Positions 1-5,894 of a stretch of 6,030 nt of DNA are shown here, in pieces. The notes below the pieces were generated by a model. It was not told the origin of the DNA. It made no database searches and saw nothing but the letters and a program-made list of their open reading frames with translations. Source of the DNA: AA29 sp041481445. Its GTDB lineage: Bacteria > Acidobacteriota > Vicinamibacteria > Fen-336. Each line of letters begins with the position of its first letter. Within the stretch, counting starts at the first letter, position 1. The stretch covers positions 1 to 6,030 of the forward strand of contig JBGPBV010000252.1 of assembly GCA_041481445.1 (NCBI GenBank), read 5' to 3'. A program made the translations under genes and the position numbers.

Positions 1-869
1 CCGCCAAACTCCCAGCTCGCTCCGAGGGAGAGCGAATGCGCCTGGTGCGCGTTCTCCCCCCGAACGGTCTTGTAGAACACGGCGAACACGGCCAGCGTGC
101 CCGTGGCGTCCACGCTGGCCCCGGCGCCCAGGTTCAGGTAGTTGGTGCGGGCCGCGCGATCGTGGTCCCGGAAGAACCCGGGTCGCGTGCGCATGTCCTC
201 GAGGTCGAGCCCGCCGTGGGTGACCTGCAGCGCGCCGAGCCCGCGTACGGTGACGCGGCCGATCGTCTGCCCCGCCTCCAGGTCGACATTGCTGCGGTCG
301 AGCCGCTTGACGTCGGGTACGACCCTCTCCACCCAGCTGTAGAGATAGCGGCCGTGGAGGTAGGTGCTCGTCCCGAGTGTGCGCCCGACGTTGAGGCCGG
401 CGAAGACCTCACGCGTGCGCTTGCCGGGGACGGCTTCGCCGATCACCTCGTAACGGTGCGAGGGGACGTTCACGCCCACCGTCGGCGTCAGCGCGAGGGG
501 CAGGGCCCGGACGATGAGACGCAGGTCGGCGCGGACATCCTGGAAGTCTCCGTGGTATCGGCCGTCGTCGAGGGGGCCCAGCGCGACGCCCGGTGGGAAC
601 GAGCCGCTCAGGCGCGTCGAGACGAAGGGAAGGCTGGCGCTGGCGGTGACGCGGTCGGTGATGGCGTAGGCCAGGTCGACGGCGAGGCTGTGGGCGTGCG
701 TCCCTCCGAACGGATCACGGCTACCGTCGGAGTCGAAGTGTCCGCTGAACCCGTAATCGCCGAGGGTGACCGCGATCGACCCTTCGCCCTTCGGCGGCAG
801 CCAGGCCTGGGCGGCGGCAGCGCGCGCGAGGCCGAGGACGCCGAGCAGCGTGAGGATCACGCGGCCCAT
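1..869 (-). CDS. Outer-membrane beta-barrel protein, 3' end beyond the left edge
   Basis: The reading frame runs open from an ATG at 869 to the window edge (289 codons, no stop), so the C-terminus is missing. Residues 1-20 form a signal peptide (hydrophobic core ILTLLGVLGLA, likely cleavage AAA|Q at 20/21). The mature protein opens with AWLPPKGEGSIAVTLGDYGF and continues with alternating polar/hydrophobic strands and aromatic girdle-type segments, as in transmembrane beta-barrels. The last visible residues, SLSLGASWEFGG, look like the final strand, so only a few residues are probably lost. The pattern resembles the broad family of predicted OM transporters annotated as 'MetA-pathway of phenol degradation', but that name says nothing reliable about substrate. 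The start lies six bases after the stop of the upstream gene, has no strong Shine-Dalgarno and is probably translationally coupled. It is the last visible gene of the minus-strand operon. Barrel call fairly sure; specific function unknown. Confidence 0.78.
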   Translation of the reverse strand, partial: MGRVILTLLGVLGLARAAAAQAWLPPKGEGSIAVTLGDYGFSGHFDSDGSRDPFGGTHAHSLAVDLAYAITDRVTASASLPFVSTRLSGSFPPGVALGPLDDGRYHGDFQDVRADLRLIVRALPLALTPTVGVNVPSHRYEVIGEAVPGKRTREVFAGLNVGRTLGTSTYLHGRYLYSWVERVVPDVKRLDRSNVDLEAGQTIGRVTVRGLGALQVTHGGLDLEDMRTRPGFFRDHDRAARTNYLNLGAGASVDATGTLAVFAVFYKTVRGENAHQAHSLSLGASWEFG

Positions 870-875
870 CACGGG

Positions 876-1391
876 TCAGGGCGTCTTCTGATTTCGGCCG
901 CCCTTCTGCGCCAGCTCCATGAGGTCGTCGATCTCGGCGAGCACGTCCGCCTTCTTGCCCGGGGCCTCGGTCACGCAGTGATACGCCTTCTCGGCCACCG
1001 CGCGCGCACCTGCGGACGGGGCGTGCAGGACGGGAAGGACGTCGATCCGGCCCGGCGCCTTGCGCGCCTCCGCCTGGACGAGGGCGAGGTCCTCGACCCC
1101 GACCAGGATGATGTTGTAGTGGCCGGTGGTCAGCGCGGGCACGACCCCCGCCGGCGCCTCGACGATGGTGGGCTTGTGCCCGGCGCGGCGGAGCGCGGAC
1201 TCCAGCTCCCGCAGCGCCGGTGAGATGGGCGACCGTGGATTCGCATAGAGAAGGATGCAGGCCGGCCGGACGGCGACGTAGCCACGCTGATAGCGTGCGC
1301 CCCGTCCGACGCGGAGGAACTTGTCTCCGCAGGGCTCGGCGCGGGTGACGGCGAGGGCGGTCAGGACGAGCACTGCGGCCAGGGGCCTCAT
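876..1391 (-). CDS. Secreted small protein with degenerate receiver-like fold
   Basis: 171 aa. Residues 1-18 are a signal peptide (MRPLAAVLVLTALAVTRA, cleavage probably before EPCGD), so the protein is periplasmic. After a short motif CGDKFLRVGRGARYQRGY (21-38), the remainder reads as an alternating beta/alpha domain resembling a CheY receiver: strand 'ACILLYA' (44-50), helix to about 70, strand 'KPTIVEA', strand 'YNIILVGVED' (92-101), strand 'IDVLPVLHAPS' (116-126) and a closing helix 'ADVLAEIDDLM'. The phosphorylation residues are not in place: the position of the phosphoacceptor Asp after the third strand reads Gly98, and the conserved Lys region reads VTEAP. I infer a non-phosphorylated, ligand- or partner-binding module. 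Cysteines at 21, 45 and 139 could form a disulfide. GGAGGG lies four bases before the ATG, directly after the stop of the lipoprotein gene, so the two are surely co-transcribed. I do not recognise a named family. Confidence 0.8.
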   Translation of the reverse strand: MRPLAAVLVLTALAVTRAEPCGDKFLRVGRGARYQRGYVAVRPACILLYANPRSPISPALRELESALRRAGHKPTIVEAPAGVVPALTTGHYNIILVGVEDLALVQAEARKAPGRIDVLPVLHAPSAGARAVAEKAYHCVTEAPGKKADVLAEIDDLMELAQKGGRNQKTP

Positions 1392-1395
1392 CGCT

Positions 1396-1401
1396 CCCTC
1401 C
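1396..1401 (-). promoter_or_regulatory. Shine-Dalgarno of the receiver-like gene
   Basis: Read on the minus strand this is GGAGGG, ending four bases before the ATG at 1391 and starting directly after the TGA (1404-1402) of the preceding lipoprotein gene. It fixes the start and indicates tight operon packing. Confidence 0.7.
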
Positions 1402-1962
1402 TCACTGCACGAGCACCGTCATGCAGCCGCTGCGCAGCTCGGTCGTGGGCAGGCTGACGTCGTCCACCAGCCGCATCTGCACGTCGAACCGCGTCCCGGC
1501 GGGGATCGCCGTCGAACGGTGTTCGAACTCCAACGCGCCATCGCCGCTCGCGTCCGTGACGAGAGTACGCGGCAACGTGGTGTTCGGATCCAGGAAAGTC
1601 AAGAACAGCGGCTCGCCGGTGTTCCAGGGAGGAAGGCCCTGCGCCCGCTGGCAAACGCTGTCCGCGGTGAGCGGGACATCGCCCAGCTCGGGCGCGCGTT
1701 GGACGACGTAGGTGGTGCTGGGCCGCGCGCCGCGCATCTTGAACCGGATGGTGGCGAGGAACGTGCGGTCGGGTGTGGGGACAGTCGTCACGCTGGCGCC
1801 GCCGGTGCCGCACGTGCCCGCGCCCGAGACCCTGAAGATCGAGGATTGCGTCGTGCCGGCCGGCGGCTCGACGAAGCAAGCCGAGGTCGGCTCGCCGGCG
1901 TAGTGACAGCCGGCGAGCGCGGCCGCCGCCAGGAGCAAACCCGGCGGTGCGCGGTGAGCCAT
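1402..1962 (-). CDS. Lipoprotein, paralogue of the neighbouring lipoprotein (copy 2)
   Basis: 186 aa. The start is the ATG at 1962, not the farther in-frame ATG at 2001, because GGGAGG lies six bases upstream and the protein then opens with a normal lipoprotein signal: MAHRAPPGLLLAAAALAGC, lipobox LAGC with lipidated Cys19. The mature part (about 168 aa) has no other membrane segment. It is clearly homologous to the product of the upstream gene: both carry TTY(V/Y)VQRAPE(L/I)G, (V/I)CQRA, a PW pair, a D/E-F-E strand, (P/A)AGT-FDV--RLVD-V and a C-terminal ELRSGC-TV. Cys104 and Cys180 are conserved between the copies and may form a disulfide; Cys29 and Cys51 are specific to this copy. The composition suggests an all-beta sandwich-like fold (inference). 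I cannot assign a known family. It is the second gene of the operon, 59 bp after the first and 10 bp before the third. Confidence 0.85.
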   Translation of the reverse strand: MAHRAPPGLLLAAAALAGCHYAGEPTSACFVEPPAGTTQSSIFRVSGAGTCGTGGASVTTVPTPDRTFLATIRFKMRGARPSTTYVVQRAPELGDVPLTADSVCQRAQGLPPWNTGEPLFLTFLDPNTTLPRTLVTDASGDGALEFEHRSTAIPAGTRFDVQMRLVDDVSLPTTELRSGCMTVLVQ

Positions 1963-1968
1963 GGCCCG

Positions 1969-1974
1969 CCTCCC
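1969..1974 (-). promoter_or_regulatory. Shine-Dalgarno that decides the lipoprotein start at 1962
   Basis: GGGAGG on the minus strand, six bases before the ATG at 1962. The alternative upstream ATG at 2001 would add 13 residues in front of the lipoprotein signal and has no comparable site, so 1962 is preferred. Confidence 0.65.
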
Positions 1975-1991
1975 GATGGAGCGCCCAGTCC

Positions 1992-2008
1992 AGGGGAGCA
2001 TATCCCCT
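1992..2008. repeat. Inverted repeat AGGGGA-N5-TCCCCT between the two lipoprotein genes
   Basis: A six-base-pair perfect dyad with a five-base centre lies in the 59-bp spacer between the paralogous genes. There is no following T-tract, so it does not look like an intrinsic terminator. Read on the minus strand it surrounds a possible -10 hexamer (TATGCT, 2002-1997), so it could be an operator as well as a small RNA hairpin. Confidence 0.4.
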
Positions 2009-2025
2009 CGCAGCCATCAGTTCAC
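1997..2025 (-). promoter_or_regulatory. Possible internal promoter for the second lipoprotein gene
   Basis: On the minus strand GTGAAC (2025-2020) and TATGCT (2002-1997) are separated by 17 bases, matching sigma-70 boxes at three and four of six positions. Transcription would begin near 1990, leaving a leader of about 28 bases that contains the GGGAGG ribosome site. The -35 overlaps the stop codon of the upstream gene. The match is moderate and untested; read-through from the upstream promoter is equally plausible. Confidence 0.25.
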
Positions 2026-2579
2026 TTCGCCGTGACCGTGAAGCAGCCACTACGAAGCTCGGCCGCGGGCGCGTCGACGTTGTCCACCAGCCGGAACATC
2101 ACGTCGAACGCGGTGCCGGCGGCGATCGTCGGGGCCGCGAACTCGAAGTCGATCGAGCCATTGCCGTTGGACAGCGTGGTGAAATTGACGCCGGGAGCGC
2201 CCGCGAGCGGGAACGTGACGAACGCCGCCGCCGCCGGGTCGCTGGCCGACCACGGAGACTGGCCGAGCGCGCGCTGGCAGATGCCGTCGGCGCCGCTCGC
2301 GCGCCCGATTTCGGGGGCCCGCTGCACGTAGTACGTCGTGTTCGCGCGGGCACCCTCGACCCGGATCTTGATGACGGCGTCGAAGGTCTTCGAGGCGATC
2401 GCGACCGGGCTGACGCTGAGGCCGCCGATTCCTGGTCCCGTGACCGCGGCCAAGACCGATTGGTGCGTTCCGTCGGGGGGCGTGAACGTGTCCGGGCCGG
2501 ACGGGTTGTCGCCACACCCCGCCAGCAGCGCGACCGCCGTCCCCGCAAGGGCCACGAATGGCGCCGAGGATCTCCGCAT
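2022..2579 (-). CDS. Lipoprotein, first gene of the envelope operon (copy 1)
   Basis: 185 aa. The frame is open much farther upstream, but the start is set at the ATG at 2579 by a full AGGGAGGT-like site (AGGAGGT, five-base spacer) and by the lipoprotein signal that follows: MRRSSAPFVALAGTAVALLAGC, two Arg then a hydrophobic core and lipobox LAGC with Cys22. Gly23 follows the Cys, so there is no Asp+2 inner-membrane retention signal as known from enterobacteria. A low-complexity linker rich in G, S, P and D (23-40) leads into a roughly 145-aa domain shared with the next gene: TTYYVQRAPEIG (81-92), ICQRA with Cys101, PW (109-110), IDFEF, IAAGTAFDV--RLVDNV, and ELRSGC with Cys179. The function is unknown; a surface or periplasm-facing beta domain is my inference. 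It reads divergently from the winged-helix/FHA regulator, 158 bp away, which makes it the likely direct target of that regulator. Confidence 0.86.
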   Translation of the reverse strand: MRRSSAPFVALAGTAVALLAGCGDNPSGPDTFTPPDGTHQSVLAAVTGPGIGGLSVSPVAIASKTFDAVIKIRVEGARANTTYYVQRAPEIGRASGADGICQRALGQSPWSASDPAAAAFVTFPLAGAPGVNFTTLSNGNGSIDFEFAAPTIAAGTAFDVMFRLVDNVDAPAAELRSGCFTVTAK

Positions 2580-2584
2580 GCGAC

Positions 2585-2591
2585 ACCTCCT
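2585..2591 (-). promoter_or_regulatory. Strong Shine-Dalgarno of the first operon gene
   Basis: AGGAGGT on the minus strand, a full anti-16S match, five bases before the ATG at 2579. It is the best ribosome site in the window and suggests that the first lipoprotein is made in quantity. It also rules out the longer in-frame extension towards 2870. Confidence 0.8.
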
Positions 2592-2592
2592 G

Positions 2593-2602
2593 TTTGCGCA
2601 AA
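2593..2602. promoter_or_regulatory. Perfect 10-bp palindrome TTTGCGCAAA in the 5' leader or promoter
   Basis: A perfect self-complementary decamer lies immediately upstream of the Shine-Dalgarno of the first lipoprotein gene. Its A/T flanks stand out in this GC-rich spacer. It could be a small operator for a dimeric repressor; chance is possible at this length. Confidence 0.25.
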
Positions 2603-2637
2603 TCTCGCTCGCACCGCCGGAGATGAAAATGGCCGGC

Positions 2638-2660
2638 GTCTCCCCTGTGTGTCCCCCGTG
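2638..2660. promoter_or_regulatory. Tandem direct repeat with 11-bp period, candidate OmpR-type operator
   Basis: GTCTCCCCTGTG (2638-2649) is followed by GTGTCCCCCGTG (2649-2660): ten of twelve bases are identical, offset by 11 bases, with core TCCCC(T/C)GTG. PhoB/OmpR-type winged helices are known to bind head-to-tail as dimers on direct repeats spaced by one helical turn. The repeat sits between the divergent regulator and envelope operon, so it is a reasonable candidate for the regulator's own binding site. The link is inference. Confidence 0.4.
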
Positions 2661-2725
2661 CGCCCTCGGCCAGGTCTCGATCGGACGCTGGCTTCCGGTG
2701 GCGGATCCCCGGCGCGCGCCAGGGC

Positions 2726-2731
2726 TACAAT
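2726..2731 (+). promoter_or_regulatory. -10 element TACAAT for a likely leaderless regulator transcript
   Basis: TACAAT matches the sigma-70 -10 consensus at five of six positions, in an otherwise very GC-rich stretch. It ends six bases before the GTG at 2738, so transcription would start at or next to the start codon. No good -35 is visible 16-18 bases upstream, which fits an activated promoter or a weak one. Confidence 0.45.
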
Positions 2732-2737
2732 CCGGCC

Positions 2738-3409
2738 GTGGTGCCCGTGCCCGGTTCGAGCCCCGCCGTCGTTCGTTTCGGCGTCTTCGAGGCTGCCCTC
2801 GACACCGGTGAGCTGCGCCGCCAGGGAGTGCGCGTCGCGCTTCAGGAGCAGCCCTTTCAAGTGCTCGCAATGCTGCTGGAGCGGCCGGGCGTCCTCGTCA
2901 CGCGTGACGAGCTGCACGCCCGCATCTGGCCCGAGGCCGTGTTCGTGGATTTCGAGCACGGCCTCAACAAGGCGGTCAGCAAGCTGCGGCGTGCGCTGGG
3001 CGATTCGGCCGACGACCCGCGGTTCATCGAGACGCTCGCCCGCCGCGGGTATCGGTTCGTGGCGCCGGTCGAAGGCTCGATCCCGCCCCCTCGCGCCGCC
3101 GCCGCGTTCCGCGTCATCTGGGAGGAGCGGGCGCTGCCGCTGCCGCCGGGCGAGACGGTGATCGGCCGCGACCCGGACGTATCGCTGTGGGTGGATGCCA
3201 CCAGCGTCTCGCGGCGCCACGCGCGCATCGTCGTCTCGGAAGGCACGGCCACGATCGAGGACCTCGGCAGCAAGAACGGAACGTTCGTGAACGGGCACAG
3301 GATCGAGGGCGCGCAGCGACTGGCCGACTCCGACCAGATCCGGGTCGGCGCTGCGGTCCTTGTGCTGCGTGCCTACAGGAACTCGTCCACGCAGACCCAG
3401 GCGACCTGA
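2738..3409 (+). CDS. Winged-helix/FHA transcriptional regulator
   Basis: 223 aa, cytoplasmic, with no membrane segment. Residues 13-111 are an OmpR/CadC-type winged helix: FGVFEAALDTGELRRQG, then Q-PFQVLAMLLERPGVLVTRDEL (about 39-59), IWPEAVFVDFEHGLNKAVSKLRRALGD (recognition region 64-89) and the wing RGYRFVAP (103-110). A proline/alanine linker (115-123) leads to an FHA domain (124-213) with all key motifs: GR at 143-144, SRRH at 158-161 and GSKNGTFVNG at 177-186. FHA domains bind phosphothreonine peptides, so a Ser/Thr kinase or a phosphorylated partner is implied. The layout is like mycobacterial EmbR without its middle BTAD domain. Start: GTG at 2738, with GTG codons at 2741 and 2747 as alternatives; there is no Shine-Dalgarno but a TACAAT is placed for leaderless expression. 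It is divergent from the envelope operon and probably regulates it; that target is inferred from position only. Confidence 0.92.
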   Translation: MVPVPGSSPAVVRFGVFEAALDTGELRRQGVRVALQEQPFQVLAMLLERPGVLVTRDELHARIWPEAVFVDFEHGLNKAVSKLRRALGDSADDPRFIETLARRGYRFVAPVEGSIPPPRAAAAFRVIWEERALPLPPGETVIGRDPDVSLWVDATSVSRRHARIVVSEGTATIEDLGSKNGTFVNGHRIEGAQRLADSDQIRVGAAVLVLRAYRNSSTQTQAT

Positions 3410-3434
3410 GTCGCGCCGCCTCGCGATCGACGGA

Positions 3435-4757
3435 TCAGCGGGACACGGCGGGCGGGGTCACGAAGATTTCCGCCGCGGGTCCGTCTACGGCGAGGGGCAG
3501 CGTGCCCGTCCACGTGAAGAGGTCGGGTCCGGGCAGGAAGTCGGCGCCGAGGCGGAAGACCTTGTTGACGCGGACGACGGTGGCCGCGGCGGTGCCGGGC
3601 GGAATCGGCGGCTCGCCCTCGCGTGTCCGCCGCGTGTAGGCACGGAATCGGAGCGCGCGAATGGGCGACTCGACCGCGTCCGCGGGTAGCGCGGCCGCGC
3701 CGCGGAAGCAGCCGTTGGGGAACTCGCTCGTCTGCCGGATGATCCGGTATTCCTTCTGACCGGCGTCGGACTCGGACCAGCGGAGGCCATCACCTCCATC
3801 CACCGCGACCCCGAAGGTCAGGGTGGCGTCGCGCGTCTCCGCGCAGGCCTCGACATAGACGTAGCGCCGTGGATCGAAGATGTGGTGCGCGCCCGCCTCC
3901 GGGTTCTCGGCCACGCGGCCCTCGCGCTGGGCCTCTTGCGAGCTCACCTGGTAGGTCCAGGGTTGCGCGTCCATCACCGCCTCCCGCGACGTCGCGGAGA
4001 GGTCGAAGGGCACCGGCACCGGCGCGAAGGTCGGCTTCGTGGTGCCGCGCTCGCTCACCATGTTGTTGTCGGTGACCACCCACAGGTCGGGATGGCGGCC
4101 GGGCACGATCCCTCGATAGGGAAGGATCTTGTGGTCCTTGGCTTGATACGTCGCTTCGAGCACGCGTCCCTGGCCGTCGAACTCGACGCCGAGCACGTAC
4201 TCGATGTCGGTGAGGCGGCCCCAGGTCGCGAGCAGCCGGTCCGCGGGCGTGCCGCCGTCCTCGTTGCTGAAGATGACGGAGTAGCGAATCCGTGTGCCGC
4301 GGGCCGTCGCGTCCGTCTCGTACCACATGACCAGGGGCACGTCGGTGAAGCGCCCCAGCTCGTTCGGGCGCGGGTGAAGCGCGGGCGCGAAGGCCAGCGC
4401 TCGGAACTCGGGGGCATCCTCGGCGACGGTCGCGATGCGCACGTCGGGGACCGAGACCTCACGGACGGCCTTGGGCGTCCATCCCCGGTCGAGCCGGATG
4501 CGGAGCCGATGCGTCCCCGCCGCCATCCGTCCCAGGCTCACCGGGTAGTCGGAAGGCCCTTCGCCGCGCGTGACGAACAGATGCTGGCCGTACCGGCCGT
4601 CGACCTCGAGCACGAGCACCGCCGCCGTCGCCGCCGGCGAGGCCCACGAGCATCCGCCGCAGCGCGCGGAGATGGTGGCCGTCACCTCGCTCGGATGGTC
4701 CACGGGGAACGGACGATCCCAGAGGGCGGCGGCGAGGACGAGAGGCGCGGCGATCAT
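3435..4757 (-). CDS. Exported protein of unrecognised family, 440 aa
   Basis: The frame is open antisense far into the ABC gene, but the credible start is the ATG at 4757, where MIAAPLVLAAALW gives a short hydrophobic signal-like start. The signal is weak (no basic n-region); a TTG at 4799 would add basic residues but overlaps the proposed promoter. The protein has an N-terminal beta-rich part with a CGGC pair (Cys33, Cys36) and GTHRLRIRLD (81-90). A central segment, about 120-235, is dense in aromatic and charged positions: LVMWYETDATARG, RYSVIFSNEDGGTPADRLLATWGRLTDIEYV, YQAKDHKILPYRG, HPDLWVVTDNNMV. A C-terminal beta domain (about 290-440) follows, with FDPRRYVYVEACAE and Cys305/Cys350. The ordered motifs argue for a real folded enzyme-like or binding protein, but I cannot name the family. 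It converges on the regulator (25 bp between stops) and diverges from the ABC ATPase (63 bp). Coding is strong; function unknown. Confidence 0.85.
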   Translation of the reverse strand: MIAAPLVLAAALWDRPFPVDHPSEVTATISARCGGCSWASPAATAAVLVLEVDGRYGQHLFVTRGEGPSDYPVSLGRMAAGTHRLRIRLDRGWTPKAVREVSVPDVRIATVAEDAPEFRALAFAPALHPRPNELGRFTDVPLVMWYETDATARGTRIRYSVIFSNEDGGTPADRLLATWGRLTDIEYVLGVEFDGQGRVLEATYQAKDHKILPYRGIVPGRHPDLWVVTDNNMVSERGTTKPTFAPVPVPFDLSATSREAVMDAQPWTYQVSSQEAQREGRVAENPEAGAHHIFDPRRYVYVEACAETRDATLTFGVAVDGGDGLRWSESDAGQKEYRIIRQTSEFPNGCFRGAAALPADAVESPIRALRFRAYTRRTREGEPPIPPGTAAATVVRVNKVFRLGADFLPGPDLFTWTGTLPLAVDGPAAEIFVTPPAVSR

Positions 4758-4770
4758 GGGCAGGGATCGC

Positions 4771-4799
4771 AGTATCGAAGACTTGCCCCCGACGCGCAA
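4771..4799 (-). promoter_or_regulatory. Candidate sigma-70 promoter of the 440-aa gene
   Basis: On the minus strand TTGCGC (4799-4794) and GATACT (4776-4771) are separated by exactly 17 bases, matching the consensus boxes at three and four of six positions. The -10 ends 13 bases before the ATG at 4757, so the leader would be only a few bases long. Only a weak GGG/GGA-type ribosome site is present. The promoter lies wholly in the 63-bp divergent spacer. Confidence 0.4.
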
Positions 4800-4820
4800 A
4801 CGAGGGACAGTCGCCGCCCC

Positions 4821-5894
<1,074 letters not shown>

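Noticed and set aside
36..1223. A 395-codon plus-strand frame across the barrel and receiver-like genes.
   Set aside because: Its product is low-complexity, Arg/Ala/Gly/Asp-rich with no domain logic, whereas the minus strand gives signal peptides, ribosome sites and coherent folds over the same bases.
2580..2737. A sigma-54 (-24/-12) promoter in the divergent spacer.
   Set aside because: No GG and GC pair with the required spacing inside a TGGCAC/TTGC context was found on either strand.
2624..2811. A small plus-strand frame starting ATGAAAATGGCC with a CPPC motif.
   Set aside because: It runs into the regulator gene in another frame, turns into Arg-rich sequence and has its only GGAG touching the first ATG. 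The CPPC is probably chance.
2580..2870. An N-terminal extension of the first lipoprotein to an ATG at 2870.
   Set aside because: It would be antisense to the regulator, would bury the lipoprotein signal internally and would ignore the AGGAGGT site five bases before 2579.
1947..3161. A 404-codon plus-strand frame overlapping the first lipoprotein gene and the winged-helix region.
   Set aside because: The product is Arg-rich and featureless; the winged-helix/FHA frame and the minus-strand lipoprotein explain the region much better.
3410..3434. A terminator between the convergent regulator and 440-aa genes.
   Set aside because: The 25-bp spacer has no convincing stem-loop and no T-tract; any termination is probably factor-dependent or inside the genes.
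4783..4811. A plus-strand promoter TTGCCC-17-GACAGT for the ABC gene.
   Set aside because: Only the first three bases of the -35 and three of six in the -10 match; in a GC-rich spacer this is too weak to list.
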